A DNA stretch of 64,000 nucleotides, from contig NZ_SLUL01000007.1 of the NCBI RefSeq assembly GCF_004341205.1, positions 1 through 64,000 of the forward strand, in the 5' to 3' direction. The notes below the pieces were generated by a model. It did no database searches and was not told where the DNA came from. It saw nothing but the letters and a program-made list of their open reading frames with translations. Positions 1 through 8,268 of the stretch are shown here, piece after piece (within the stretch, counting starts at the first letter, position 1; each line of letters opens with the position of its first letter). Source of the DNA: Thermolongibacillus altinsuensis. GTDB lineage: Bacteria > Bacillota > Bacilli > Bacillales > Anoxybacillaceae. A program made the translations under genes and the position numbers.

Positions 1-89
1 CAAAACTGTTTGCGTTCATATCCATTATGGGAAGGAATGATGGATTTTCATGCATGGGTGGGGAGTAAAATTACTCATGGATGTTTTTA

Positions 90-632
90 TTATAAAGTTG
101 CTTGACCTGGTTTCCAGTTTGCTGGGCAAAGGCCACCAGTTTGCAATGCTTGAAGAACGCGTAATACTTCATCAACGTTGCGGCCAACGTTGTTATGATG
201 AACAACCGCATATTTTAATTCGCCTTCTGGATCGATGATGAATAGACCGCGAAGCGCAATTCCTTCTTCTTCGATTAATACGCCGTAATCGCGAGAAACT
301 TGATGGTTTGTATCCGCTGCTAACGGATATTTAATTTCACCAAGTCCGTTTTCTGTGCGTGGTGTATTGATCCATGCTTTATGAGAATATACAGAGTCTG
401 TAGAAACGCCGATGACAACCGCATCTAAATCTTCAAACTCATCGTAGCGATCAGAAATCGCTGTAATTTCTGTTGGGCAAACGAACGTGAAGTCAAGCGG
501 ATAGAAGAAAAGAACTGTCCATTTTCCATTTTTCATATTCTCTTCTAATGATACTGTTCCAAATTCACCATTTGGCATAACCGCTTTCATTTCAAAGCGA
601 GGAGCTTGTTTTCCTACCATGCGCTCTGCCAT
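90..632 (-). CDS. ykuU: 2-Cys peroxiredoxin (AhpC/TSA family), YkuU-like
   Basis: A 180-residue thiol peroxidase that reduces hydrogen peroxide and organic peroxides in the cytosol. The peroxidatic cysteine is C52 in FVCPTE and the resolving cysteine is C169 in LCPANW, giving a complete typical 2-Cys enzyme of the usual length. It is the last gene of the ykuS/dapL/dapH side, but it has its own promoter (698-726) and a terminator separates it from ykuS, so it is probably transcribed alone. Synteny with the B. subtilis yku region supports the name. The electron donor is not visible; a thioredoxin is expected from the family. Confidence 0.93.
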   Translation of the reverse strand: MAERMVGKQAPRFEMKAVMPNGEFGTVSLEENMKNGKWTVLFFYPLDFTFVCPTEITAISDRYDEFEDLDAVVIGVSTDSVYSHKAWINTPRTENGLGEIKYPLAADTNHQVSRDYGVLIEEEGIALRGLFIIDPEGELKYAVVHHNNVGRNVDEVLRVLQALQTGGLCPANWKPGQATL

Positions 633-697
633 ATGTACATCCCTCCATTTTTATAATTTTCATTGAGTCTCGATGATTTAGCTTATCCGCAAGTAAA

Positions 698-726
698 ATT
701 ATACTAAAAGCAATATTTTTAGTCAA
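698..726 (-). promoter_or_regulatory. SigA-type promoter of ykuU
   Basis: On the minus strand TTGACT (721-726) and a perfect TATAAT (698-703) are separated by 17 bases, about 65 bases upstream of the peroxiredoxin start. Directly upstream (724-750) is an AT-rich partly symmetrical stretch, AAATGATAATTAATTT, resembling PerR/Fur-type boxes. The promoter is seen directly; peroxide control through PerR is only a guess. Confidence 0.75.
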
Positions 727-828
727 AATTAAATGATAATTAATTTAAATAGATAGTTGTTTTTTATTACTTACTCGTTTCATTTTTGTTATTTCCCAAT
801 ATTTTTTATCTTTCTAGAAAAATTTCTA

Positions 829-860
829 GAAAAAGACTAGGAAACGTCCTAGTCTTTTTT
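829..860 (-). terminator. Terminator after ykuS
   Basis: The stem AAAGACTAGGA / TCCTAGTCTTT with loop AACG has T-runs on both strands. It follows ykuS on the minus strand and isolates the ykuU promoter. Confidence 0.85.
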
Positions 861-867
861 TGCGTCG

Positions 868-1110
868 TTAGCGCAACTTCTCTTCAACTTTCCGACAAAC
901 CTCATCTGCTGTTAAACCGCTTGCTTCAATGACAGAAGCAGCTGTAACAATATTTTGAATGCCCATTACGTTTGAATCTTGCCCAGTGACGACACAACAA
1001 TCGCAGCCTTTCGCATCGCTTTCTTGGCGAAGCGAAACGACTTCATGTCCTCTTTCTTTCAATGCTTCTTTTACGTTTGTTAATGATGGTTCCACACCAA
1101 TTTTCGCCAT
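868..1110 (-). CDS. ykuS: UPF0180 family protein YkuS
   Basis: A small (80-residue) soluble protein of unknown function matching the UPF0180/YkuS family of Bacillaceae. Visible marks are the opening [16 protein letters not shown] and a DCC pair in the middle (KGCDCCVV), a conserved-looking cysteine cluster. A strong ribosome site (GGAGGTGG) precedes the ATG. It lies just downstream of dapL and is probably co-transcribed with dapH-dapL, ending at the terminator at 829-860. The family carries no experimental role that I can name. Confidence 0.85.
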   Translation of the reverse strand: MAKIGVEPSLTNVKEALKERGHEVVSLRQESDAKGCDCCVVTGQDSNVMGIQNIVTAASVIEASGLTADEVCRKVEEKLR

Positions 1111-1168
1111 CGTTCATCCACCTCCACACTTACATAATGTGTCTTAAGGGAGGTGGGAATATACAGAG

Positions 1169-2290
1169 TTAGTTGTTCCCTTTCCAAGCAATATAAGAAG
1201 TTAGCAAAGCAATCGCCTTGTCAATCGCCCGCTCATCTGGAGTGAGTTTCGCATGATGAAGACCATGCGGTGAATCAACTCCTAACCAAAACATAAATCC
1301 AGGAATTTCCGCCAACATATAGCCAAAATCCTCTCCCGTCATCGCTTCTTTGCAACGAATGACGCGAATATCTGGAAGTTGTTCCGCAAAACTCATAAAT
1401 TCAGCTGTTAACGCTTCATCATTATAGACCTGATGATACATCGAACCATAATCAATGGTGGCTTCACATTGATAGGCGGCTTCTATTCCTCGAACAATGG
1501 CTTCAATTCGCTCTTTTACTTTTTCCATCGATGCAACAGAAAGCGTGCGAATCGTCCCTTCTAGACGAGCATGTTCAGCAATGACATTTTGTACCGTTCC
1601 ACTCGTCAATTTTCCAATCGTAATCACCGCACTATCTAACGGATCGACATTTCGTGAAACGATCGATTGAAGTTGCATGACTAATGCGCAAGCAGCAACC
1701 ACCATATCGTTCGCTAAATGCGGAAAAGCTGCATGTCCACCTTTTCCCTTTAAATCAATAAATAGTTCCGATGTGTTTGCAAATAATAATCCTTCCTTCG
1801 TTGCAATCGTGCCAACAGGATATTCTGGGGCAATATGTAAAGCGACAATCATGTCTGGCATCCATTCTTTCATCGTATCGCTATGAAGCATCGGCAACGC
1901 GCCGCCCGGACCTTCCTCAGCCGGTTGAAAAATAAATAATAAATCGTCACGGATCGGATGATGAGCAAAGTGCGTTAACACACCGAGGGCGATGCTCATA
2001 TGAAAATCATGACCACACGCATGCATTTTCCCTTCATGACGAGAGCGAAACGGCACATCGGTTTCTTCTTCGATCGGCAATCCATCCATATCGGCGCGGT
2101 AAGCGATCATTTTTGTCGGTCGAACGCCATGCACTTTCACAAAAATGCCTGTCCGCCATGTTCTCACTTCTAATCGTTCCTGCGGTAAGGTTGCAATATA
2201 ATCTAACAAATATTGCTGCGTTTTAAATTCTTGAAAGCCGAGCTCAGGAATTTGATGCAAATCCCGTCGAATGGAAACAAACTTGTTCAT
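1169..2290 (-). CDS. dapL: N-acetyldiaminopimelate deacetylase
   Basis: An M20-family amidohydrolase (373 residues; B. subtilis YkuR) that removes the acetyl group from N-acetyl-LL-2,6-diaminopimelate to give LL-diaminopimelate, for lysine and peptidoglycan. The metal site is visible as HACGHDFHM and the EEGPGG motif, with the family's dimerisation-domain segment in the middle and a C-terminal GEDFGYML metal-ligand motif. It starts 45 bases after dapH, the enzyme two steps earlier; the intervening aminotransferase (patA) is at 23.4 kb. The ATG has the ribosome site GGAGAGAA. Confidence 0.93.
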   Translation of the reverse strand: MNKFVSIRRDLHQIPELGFQEFKTQQYLLDYIATLPQERLEVRTWRTGIFVKVHGVRPTKMIAYRADMDGLPIEEETDVPFRSRHEGKMHACGHDFHMSIALGVLTHFAHHPIRDDLLFIFQPAEEGPGGALPMLHSDTMKEWMPDMIVALHIAPEYPVGTIATKEGLLFANTSELFIDLKGKGGHAAFPHLANDMVVAACALVMQLQSIVSRNVDPLDSAVITIGKLTSGTVQNVIAEHARLEGTIRTLSVASMEKVKERIEAIVRGIEAAYQCEATIDYGSMYHQVYNDEALTAEFMSFAEQLPDIRVIRCKEAMTGEDFGYMLAEIPGFMFWLGVDSPHGLHHAKLTPDERAIDKAIALLTSYIAWKGNN

Positions 2291-2335
2291 CGAAGTTCTC
2301 TCCTTTGCAAAAAAGCGTGGAAAATATCCACGCTT

Positions 2336-3046
2336 TTATAATTGACGAAGTTCTTCTTTAATCTCTATTTTCGCTTTTGTTTTTTCGTCAATTTGTTTAA
2401 TGACCTTCGCTGGTACGCCAGCCACTACCGTATATGGAGGGACATCCTCAGTGACAACCGCACCGGCAGCCACTACCGCACCTTTTCCAACGGTTACCCC
2501 TTCTAAAATGACTGCATTAGCCCCGATTAGTACGTCATCTTCCACGATAACCGGTTTCGCTGACGGTGGTTCAATCACCCCGGCTAATACCGCACCTGCA
2601 CCAATATGGCATCTTTTACCTACCGTCGCCCGTCCGCCGAGCACCGCATTCATATCAATCATGGTTCCTTCGCCGACAACGGCGCCGATGTTAATCACCG
2701 CGCCCATCATAATAACGGCATTGTCGCCAATTTCAACTTGGTCGCGAATAATCGCCCCTGGCTCAATTCTCGCTTTAATGTTTTTCATATCTAATAGCGG
2801 AATCGCGGAATTGCGACGGTCGTTTTCAATGACATAATCTTCAATTTTATCTCGATTTGCTTCTAAAGCGGCTTGAATTTCAGACCATTCGCCAAAAACA
2901 ACGCCTGTATTGCCAGTGATGAATGTTTTGGCGCTTGGACCAAAATCAATGCCATCTAATTCACCTTTTATGTACACTTTCACTGGTGTTGTTTTTTTGC
3001 TGTTTTGAATAAAAGAAATAATTTCATGAGCATCCATCATTTTCAT
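2336..3046 (-). CDS. dapH: Tetrahydrodipicolinate N-acetyltransferase
   Basis: Acetylates tetrahydrodipicolinate with acetyl-CoA, the entry step of the acetylated branch of diaminopimelate synthesis. From about residue 85 the protein is a left-handed beta-helix of hexapeptide repeats (IGDNAV, IGAVVG, IGANAV, VGKGAV) with an N-terminal DapH cap domain. The chosen ATG ([10 protein letters not shown]) lies 8 bases after GGAGG and gives 236 residues, the length of B. subtilis DapH; an upstream in-frame GTG at 3064 lacks a ribosome site. First gene of dapH-dapL-ykuS. Confidence 0.95.
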   Translation of the reverse strand: MKMMDAHEIISFIQNSKKTTPVKVYIKGELDGIDFGPSAKTFITGNTGVVFGEWSEIQAALEANRDKIEDYVIENDRRNSAIPLLDMKNIKARIEPGAIIRDQVEIGDNAVIMMGAVINIGAVVGEGTMIDMNAVLGGRATVGKRCHIGAGAVLAGVIEPPSAKPVIVEDDVLIGANAVILEGVTVGKGAVVAAGAVVTEDVPPYTVVAGVPAKVIKQIDEKTKAKIEIKEELRQL

Positions 3047-3113
3047 CTTTTCATCCTCCTTCACTTTCCTTATTTTCTAACTGTAACAAACGAACTCATT
3101 GATGACAAGAGGG

Positions 3114-3530
3114 TTATTGCGATTGATACATTTGTCTGTTTAATCGTTTTAATATTTCTCTTCGTGTCACAATCCCTTCAAAATAGCCTTCATCGTTTTC
3201 TACGCAAACAAATGGATGATCAATTAACAACTTCAACCCTTTTAAAAAAGAATCGTGAACACGAAGTCGGGGGATATCGCGATTCATGACTTCTTCGACT
3301 TTCATCGTTTCCAAGCGTTCAAACTCAATTCGTTGCAATCCTAAAATTGCGTCCATAATCATCGTCATACTGATTAACCCTTGTAATTTATATGTGCGGT
3401 CAAGCACCGGAACAGCAGAATAACCTGTGCGCGTCAACACTAAAAGCGCGTGCTCCAAGTGATTACCAATTTGTACATGGGCCACTTTATCTGATGGAAT
3501 CATGAACTCAGAAAGATAACTTAGGTGCAT
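3114..3530 (-). CDS. ykuL: Two-CBS-domain protein YkuL
   Basis: A protein of about 138 residues consisting almost entirely of a tandem CBS pair (about residues 12-65 and 80-132), the fold that binds adenine nucleotides or other adenosyl ligands. No catalytic or DNA-binding domain is attached, so it may sense a ligand and act on a partner, as similar stand-alone CBS proteins do. B. subtilis has ykuL in the same neighbourhood. The ATG after GGCGG is preferred to a TTG one codon earlier. Confidence 0.85.
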   Translation of the reverse strand: MHLSYLSEFMIPSDKVAHVQIGNHLEHALLVLTRTGYSAVPVLDRTYKLQGLISMTMIMDAILGLQRIEFERLETMKVEEVMNRDIPRLRVHDSFLKGLKLLIDHPFVCVENDEGYFEGIVTRREILKRLNRQMYQSQ

Positions 3531-3613
3531 CAATCATTCCGCCTTTCTCGATCTGAAATCTCCCCATGTTTCATTTTAACATACTCGCAAAAAAGAAAGC
3601 GTTTACATTTTAT

Positions 3614-3642
3614 AACAAAAATACGATCGCTTGTAAGCGATC
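3614..3642 (-). terminator. Terminator of abbA
   Basis: The hairpin GATCGCTTACAAGCGATC on the minus strand, overlapping the abbA stop codon, is followed by a T-rich tract. Confidence 0.7.
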
Positions 3643-3835
3643 AACCAAACGCGCGAACCCGATCATATAAACCGATAAGCTGTTTGTAACGCTGCGCATC
3701 GACTTGCTTATAACCGCATTCAATATCGGCCAATTCAGCGCTGATTAACTCAATCGCATATTGTTGCGTAAATAAAAGATCCACAAGTAACTGCTGTTCT
3801 TCCATTGACAATTGTTGATCCATTCTTCTCTCCAT
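3641..3835 (-). CDS. abbA: AbrB anti-repressor AbbA
   Basis: A 64-residue protein whose core (QQYAIELISAELADIE, then YKQLIGLYDRVR) closely follows B. subtilis AbbA (formerly YkzF), as recalled. AbbA is known to bind the transition-state regulator AbrB and stop it binding DNA, releasing stationary-phase and sporulation genes. Length and position between ykuJ and ykuL match B. subtilis. The start is uncertain between two ATGs four codons apart. Small size and helical pattern fit a protein-binding role. The call rests on remembered family sequence, not a search. Confidence 0.85.
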   Translation of the reverse strand: MERRMDQQLSMEEQQLLVDLLFTQQYAIELISAELADIECGYKQVDAQRYKQLIGLYDRVRAFG

Positions 3836-3909
3836 TTCCTCTTGCTCCTTGACGATTTATTTTCATTTTATATATACACAAAACTTCTGAAAATATGGTT
3901 CATTTTCAT

Positions 3910-3937
3910 AAAAAAAAGCCTTCACCCATGTGAAGAC
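3910..3937 (-). terminator. Terminator of ykuJ
   Basis: On the minus strand the stem GTCTTCAC/GTGAAGGC is followed by eight T residues directly after the ykuJ stop codon. Confidence 0.85.
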
Positions 3938-4174
3938 TTAGTTTAACAGTTCAAAAATTTCTATTGCGATCATGTCAATGTTATCAAATTGATACGATTT
4001 TGGCTTTTCCCCTTTTTCATACACTTCAAGAACAAATGTATTTGTTTTTTCGTAATAGGTGACGCTACATTTTTTTTCGCCATTGACTTCAAAATTACGC
4101 TGCGGCGCTTCATTGTTCCCCATTTTCTGCTCTTGTAAACTAATTAAACGTTGAATAATTCCTAACAACTGTGA
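3938..4174 (-). CDS. ykuJ: YkuJ family protein
   Basis: A 78-residue protein of unknown function from the Bacillaceae YkuJ family. It begins MSQLLGIIQRL and ends DNIDMIAIEIFELLN, both matching B. subtilis YkuJ as recalled. The start is set by AGGAG seven bases before this ATG; an upstream in-frame extension lacks one. A fold of small helices around a beta-sheet is expected for the family. The upstream region is occupied by a repeat element (4215-4430), so its promoter must lie within the element or in the 40 bases between element and gene. Confidence 0.88.
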   Translation of the reverse strand, partial: SQLLGIIQRLISLQEQKMGNNEAPQRNFEVNGEKKCSVTYYEKTNTFVLEVYEKGEKPKSYQFDNIDMIAIEIFELLN

Positions 4175-4214
4175 CATCGCCCTTCTCCTTTCTAACACGC
4201 TTCTTCTCTATACA

Positions 4215-4430
4215 GATTCAAGTTGAGTTTCCGACTTATCTCATCATGAATAGAAAACCGCTTTTCTGCCATCGGCGGCAAGATTTTTCTTGACGCCCCG
4301 GCATGCTAGAAGCATGCCGATCCCGAACGTAAAACGCATGGCAGACAAATTCATTTGTCTGATGGCGTTTTCGTTCGGGGAAGTGGCAGAAAAGCTTGCT
4401 CATGTCGGAAAATTAAGCTTATCATATATA
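4215..4430 (+). repeat. Nested-palindrome dispersed element, copy A (full length)
   Basis: A non-coding unit of about 216 bp nearly identical, in inverse orientation, to 50204-50418. Outer arms: TTTCCGAC near the left end pairs with GTCGGAAA near the right end. Next inward, GCTTTTCTGCCA (4260-4271) pairs perfectly with its complement at 4384-4395. Inside are three hairpins: 4274-4297 (GGCGGCAAGA stem), 4299-4319 (CGGCATGC stem) and a long arm 4322-4379 carrying its own tip hairpin CAGACAAAT/ATTTGTCTG (4342-4361). It encodes no protein; short reading frames across it are products of the palindromes. Left flanks of all copies are TATA-like. Confidence 0.9.
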
Positions 4431-4505
4431 GTTTATCCGTCAAGAGGCGAAAACATTTCACAAATCGACCATTCACTACTGTACCAAGATTGTTTAGAAA
4501 AGTAA

Positions 4506-4540
4506 ACAAAAACAAAAGCCCACAAGCGAAACGTGGGCTT
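4506..4540 (-). terminator. Terminator of the small membrane gene
   Basis: On the minus strand AAGCCCACG pairs with CTTGTGGGCTT and is followed by TTTGTTTTTGTTT. The stem begins at the stop codon. Confidence 0.8.
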
Positions 4541-4769
4541 ATGCACGGATAGCGACATACAACGCATAAACAATGACTAAACCAATGCCAATGAAATAAG
4601 CAAGAAAAACGGGATTGAGGATGTATGGATGCTCCGCCACTTTTTCATCGATTTCTGTATCATATTCCCCTTGAAGCTTCTGCCTTTTACCAATCCTGTA
4701 CGTATACAATAAACCACCCGTTAGCACGAGTAACGCAATGATTAATAAAACCCATGATAATAGATCCAT
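4539..4769 (-). CDS. Small two-helix membrane protein
   Basis: A 76-residue protein with two predicted membrane segments, residues 4-22 (LLSWVLLIIALLVLTGGLL) and about 53-75 (VFLAYFIGIGLVIVYALYV), joined by a charged loop with RIGKRQKLQGEYDTEIDEKV. I do not recognise a characterised family. The start is the ATG after AGGTGA; a longer in-frame version begins within the upstream gene without a ribosome site. It lies 41 bases after ykuI on the same strand, so it is probably co-transcribed, and ends at its own terminator. Confidence 0.75.
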   Translation of the reverse strand: MDLLSWVLLIIALLVLTGGLLYTYRIGKRQKLQGEYDTEIDEKVAEHPYILNPVFLAYFIGIGLVIVYALYVAIRA

Positions 4770-4810
4770 TTTTGTCACCTCACGTTTACTTTTCCACCGT
4801 GAGGCCATTT

Positions 4811-6034
4811 TTATGACAAATGTGCATTATGTTCAAACAAATAGGCATAAGAAAGATCAATAAATAAATAATGATGCTCATCGATCGGATAAGAGTACGT
4901 TCGAATCGTCTCCCCCGTTTCGATATCGCTGTATAAGTCAGATAAAATTCCTCGTTTGCGCGAGCGCATGCGAATAATATTTTCGAGAAAATACGGACGC
5001 CAACTCCAGTTTTTCATATAATATTGCGGCTGTAATTCCCATCCTTCATCTTTTTTAAAAATATTGGCTGATCGTTGAAAACCATCTTCGTCGCAAATAT
5101 AGATGCGAAAACAGCAATCGCTCAGCTCTTTTGCAAGCAAAGAAATGAGTTCGTTAAAATCTTGAATCTTTTTATGTTTCGCCAACAGTTCCCCAATTTT
5201 TAACTGAAACTGTTCGGAAATATCGTATAATGTTTGCAGCTTCTTTTTCTCATGTTGAATAAACTGATGAAACTTCTGACGTAAACGTTCTTTTAAAAAA
5301 TCAGATGGAAGAAATTGATCCGACGGTTCAGACAAATAGTATCCTTGATAATAGCGTCCGCCGTTGCGCCAAGCATACTGCAACTGAAAAGAACTTTCAA
5401 TGTCTTCATATAACAAGGTCGCTCCGATTTTGCGCGCCAGCAATGAAATGGAATAAAGAACGTCATGATATGATAAACTCACCGACGTCGTTCGCAAAGC
5501 TTGTAAATCAATTTTTAAAATATCGGGAGACAATAAGCGAATGCGGTCTAAGTTGCTGCTTTCCTTTCCAATGTTATCGACAGCAATTTTTATTCCGTAC
5601 GTTCGAAAATATGTAAGTACATGGCCTAATTGTTGAATATCCCCTTTAAAGTTATGTTCGGTAATCTCTAATACAATCCGTTCGAGCTTCAATCCTTTTT
5701 CCTTATATCGTAAAAGCATTTGCAAAAATGCTTCGCCACGATCAAGCATAAGCAAATTTGCATCGCGATTAATAAAAATGAGCGAAGATGGGTCTTGTGC
5801 ATATAAAAATTGATCGAACGCTTTCATCGTTACCGTTTGATCGACTTCCATGCGAAATTCTTCAGGAATCGTTTCATCATGGAAAAACGAACCGAGACTA
5901 ACAATTCCATCTGCTGTTTGAAATCGACCAAGCACTTCATAGCCGATAATGCATTGTTCGTCGGCGCTGAAAATCGGTTGATAATAAGGCACGACTTGAT
6001 CTAAGTGAGTAAGAATATCTAGCGGATCCATCAT
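4811..6034 (-). CDS. ykuI: EAL-domain c-di-GMP receptor protein YkuI
   Basis: About 407 residues: an EAL domain (1-250) then a helix and a C-terminal PAS-like YkuI_C domain (280-400). It tracks B. subtilis YkuI throughout as recalled, including YRTYGIKIAVDNIGKESSN and NWSWRPYFLENI. The signature EAL is EVL here (GYEVLGRF), and the loop normally reading DFGTGYSS is DNIGKESSN. B. subtilis YkuI, with the same changes, binds c-di-GMP but showed no hydrolysis, so this is probably an effector. The start after GGGGGAA (MMDPLDIL) is preferred to an upstream one lacking a ribosome site. Confidence 0.92.
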   Translation of the reverse strand: MMDPLDILTHLDQVVPYYQPIFSADEQCIIGYEVLGRFQTADGIVSLGSFFHDETIPEEFRMEVDQTVTMKAFDQFLYAQDPSSLIFINRDANLLMLDRGEAFLQMLLRYKEKGLKLERIVLEITEHNFKGDIQQLGHVLTYFRTYGIKIAVDNIGKESSNLDRIRLLSPDILKIDLQALRTTSVSLSYHDVLYSISLLARKIGATLLYEDIESSFQLQYAWRNGGRYYQGYYLSEPSDQFLPSDFLKERLRQKFHQFIQHEKKKLQTLYDISEQFQLKIGELLAKHKKIQDFNELISLLAKELSDCCFRIYICDEDGFQRSANIFKKDEGWELQPQYYMKNWSWRPYFLENIIRMRSRKRGILSDLYSDIETGETIRTYSYPIDEHHYLFIDLSYAYLFEHNAHLS

Positions 6035-6119
6035 TGTTTCCCCCCACTTCTCCGCTTCTCCGCTACATGTTTCCAAATATTATACCATAATGAATAAACC
6101 ATGCGTATACAATAGTGAA

Positions 6120-6147
6120 GCGTGGTTTCAAATAACTGAAACCACGC
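6120..6147 (-). terminator. Hairpin after fadH
   Basis: A 10-bp stem GCGTGGTTTC/GAAACCACGC lies just downstream of fadH on the minus strand. The T-tract is weak, so termination efficiency is uncertain. Confidence 0.5.
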
Positions 6148-6158
6148 TCGCTTTGCTT

Positions 6159-6911
6159 TTAAAACGGATGCTGGTTGAGCCATTGTCCTCCATCAACTGT
6201 TATGCAAGCACCATTGATATATGCAGCATCCTCAGAAAGCAGAAACGAAGCAACCGCTGCAATTTCTTCAGGCGTTCCAAATCTTCCAAGCGGGACGCTT
6301 TCTTTTATTCGTTTGGCCATTTCGTCCGATTGGACAAGCTTATCGGCTCCTCCTGTCCGTTCAATCGGTCCAGGGGCGATCGCATTCACACGAAATCCAT
6401 ATTTTTTTCCCCATTCGACCGCTAACGTTCGCGTCATCGTTAACACTCCTGCTTTTGCACAAGCAGAATGAATGACACCAACCCCCGCATTCCATGCATA
6501 TGTAGCCACCATGTTAATAATCGAGCCTTTTTGTCCTGTTTTAATCCAATAGTTCCCTACTTCTCGACTGCAATAAAACGTTCCATTTAACACGATATCA
6601 ATCACGCTATTCCAGCCATTAATCGATAATTTCTCAGCTGGACAAATAAAGTTTCCTGCTGCATTGTTAATTAGCGCATCGATTCGTCCAAACTGTTCAT
6701 GCGTTCGTTTCACCATTTCTTCCACTAATTCAGGCTTTCGAACGTCCATCGCAATGGTCAACACATCACCGATTTCTTTTTTCGCTTCTTCTAGCGCTTC
6801 AGCTTTCCTGCCCGTGATAACGACATTCGCTCCTTCCGATACAAACCGCTTTGCCATATATTTTCCCATGCCGCTTGATCCGCCCGTGATGATGATGACT
6901 TTATCTTTCAT
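6159..6911 (-). CDS. fadH: 2,4-dienoyl-CoA reductase FadH (SDR family)
   Basis: A short-chain dehydrogenase of 250 residues (B. subtilis YkuF/FadH) that uses NADPH to reduce 2,4-dienoyl-CoA during beta-oxidation of unsaturated fatty acids. The nucleotide site [12 protein letters not shown] is at residues 8-19 and the NNAAGNF motif near 85. The usual SDR Tyr-Lys is altered ([10 protein letters not shown]: His-Ser replaces the Tyr region), which is typical of the decr/FadH subgroup. The start is the ATG 9 bases after GGGAG; a longer version is unsupported. Confidence 0.9.
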   Translation of the reverse strand: MKDKVIIITGGSSGMGKYMAKRFVSEGANVVITGRKAEALEEAKKEIGDVLTIAMDVRKPELVEEMVKRTHEQFGRIDALINNAAGNFICPAEKLSINGWNSVIDIVLNGTFYCSREVGNYWIKTGQKGSIINMVATYAWNAGVGVIHSACAKAGVLTMTRTLAVEWGKKYGFRVNAIAPGPIERTGGADKLVQSDEMAKRIKESVPLGRFGTPEEIAAVASFLLSEDAAYINGACITVDGGQWLNQHPF

Positions 6912-7065
6912 ACCCCCATGCTCCCTTCTATTTAATGAGTGGTTATTCATTCATTTTTATTTTACTATATATTTAGAAAATTTATAATATTTGTTTTTAC
7001 TGTTTTGTTTGTTTTTTTGCTTTATAATGAAGTAGAAACTCCAAAGAAGTGTAGGTCGTGAGTCG

Positions 7066-7932
7066 ATGAAGAGAAGAACATTTTTAAAAAAATTATTTTC
7101 CAACTTTGCAAAAGGTGCTCTATTTACATCGATCGGTTATTTTTACGCAAAATATATTGAACCGAAACGACTTGTCGTTCATTCTTATACGATTGCTCAT
7201 CCACTCATTCCTGCTCGTTTCGATGGGATCAAATTGCTACAGTTCAGCGATGTGCATTTAGGTTATTATTATGATGTTGATGAATTTCATAAAGTCGTGA
7301 AACGAATCAATTCCCTTCGCCCTCATATCGTTTTTTTTACTGGCGATTTGCTTGATGAGCCAAACAGATATGATTACACAAACGAAGTGACGATGCTTCT
7401 AAAAGAAATATCAGCACCGTTAGGGAAGTTTTGCATTTACGGAAACCATGACCATGGAGGATATGGAACGGACATTTACCGCGAAATCATGACGAAAGCA
7501 GGATTCGATTTACTTGTCAATGATCAAAAAATCATTCAGCTAGACGAACAAAATAAAATCATGATTGTTGGGCTCGATGATTTCATGCTTGGAAAACCCG
7601 ATTTTACACCGATTGCTAACCAATTATCTTCCTCTATTTACACGATTGCCTTATTGCATGAACCTGATGCAGCAGATCAAACCGCTCAATATCCAATTCA
7701 TTTGCAGCTTTCTGGGCATAGTCACGGCGGGCAAATTCAACTCCCATTCATCGGACCGCTCATTACGCCACCGCTTGCTAAAAAATATTATGAGGGATTT
7801 TATGATGTTGAAGGGATGAGGTTATACGTGAATCGCGGTCTTGGGACGACACGCATGCCGTTCCGTTTTCTCTCCCCTCCAGAATTAACAATGTTCACAT
7901 TAAAAAGCAAAAAAGTCGGTTCACAGCGCTAA
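7066..7932 (+). CDS. ykuE: Tat-exported metallophosphoesterase YkuE
   Basis: A 288-residue calcineurin-like phosphoesterase. The N-terminus KRRTFLKK followed by a hydrophobic stretch is a twin-arginine signal, as in B. subtilis YkuE, a known Tat substrate attached to the wall. Metal-ligand motifs are in order: DVHLGYY (about 63), TGDLLD (about 99), YGNHDHGG (about 130) and LSGHSHGGQ (about 220). Its physiological substrate is unknown. A TATAAT at 7023-7028 could be its -10. The last 12 bases overlap the end of the convergent crcB gene. It is divergent from fadH. Confidence 0.92.
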   Translation: MKRRTFLKKLFSNFAKGALFTSIGYFYAKYIEPKRLVVHSYTIAHPLIPARFDGIKLLQFSDVHLGYYYDVDEFHKVVKRINSLRPHIVFFTGDLLDEPNRYDYTNEVTMLLKEISAPLGKFCIYGNHDHGGYGTDIYREIMTKAGFDLLVNDQKIIQLDEQNKIMIVGLDDFMLGKPDFTPIANQLSSSIYTIALLHEPDAADQTAQYPIHLQLSGHSHGGQIQLPFIGPLITPPLAKKYYEGFYDVEGMRLYVNRGLGTTRMPFRFLSPPELTMFTLKSKKVGSQR

Positions 7933-7948
7933 TGTGAAACCGACTTTA
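7912..7948. terminator. Bidirectional terminator inside two overlapping gene ends
   Basis: The stem AAAGTCGGTT/AACCGACTTT brackets the overlapping stop codons of ykuE (plus) and crcB (minus), with A/T-rich flanks on both sides. The same hairpin can end both converging transcripts. Confidence 0.75.
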
Positions 7949-8268
7949 AACAAAACGATGCTACCGAATAACGATGCGGCCATGTAGATGCCCGCATCCA
8001 TATATTTTTTATGCACGAGAAGCTGCAACGCCTCCACGCTAAACGTAGAAAATGTTGTAAACGCTCCGAAAAAACCAACCGTCACGCCTGGCGCATCGAT
8101 TCCGTTGTGAAGAGCCAAACCGAGGCCGAGCGAACCGAGCCAATTGACAACCAGCATCGATAAAGGGAGACGGAAACGCTTCGTCCAGCGCAATAACCAA
8201 ACGCCCAACTGATAGCGGCAAAAGGCGCCAAGCGCTCCGCCGATCGCAATCGTCATCATATCATTCAC
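7921..8268 (-). CDS. crcB: Fluoride channel subunit CrcB/Fluc (second copy)
   Basis: A four-helix membrane protein of 115 residues of the Fluc/CrcB fluoride-channel family, which exports toxic fluoride. Family marks are GGALGAFCRYQLG at the start, the helix-2 Asn-containing VVNWLGSLGLGLAL and the helix-3 GFFGAFTTFSTFSVEAL, which contains the conserved TTFSTF break. It overlaps the preceding crcB by 8 bases. Paired crcB genes in Gram-positive bacteria commonly encode heterodimers; the shorter copy is usual as the second. Last gene of ppx-ppk-crcB-crcB. Confidence 0.92.
   Translation of the reverse strand: MNDMMTIAIGGALGAFCRYQLGVWLLRWTKRFRLPLSMLVVNWLGSLGLGLALHNGIDAPGVTVGFFGAFTTFSTFSVEALQLLVHKKYMDAGIYMAASLFGSIVLFKVGFTLAL

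Noticed and set aside
1-89. 62-codon plus-strand frame at the window start, and a possible gene end on the minus strand
   Set aside because: No ribosome site or recognisable protein; the segment holds only a small palindrome (GAGTAAAATTACTC) after ykuU that may act as a transcript end.
2291-2335. Lysine riboswitch near the dap genes or patA
   Set aside because: The intergenic stretches before dapH, dapL and patA are far too short or lack the L-box core.
2400-2837. 145-codon plus-strand frame opposite dapH
   Set aside because: Composition (Thr/Ala/Pro runs) is the shadow of hexapeptide repeats on the other strand, and the minus frame is a certain gene.
4290-4552. Short plus-strand frames across repeat copy A
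   Set aside because: They are made of palindromic DNA, lack ribosome sites and the same reading is not kept in copy B.
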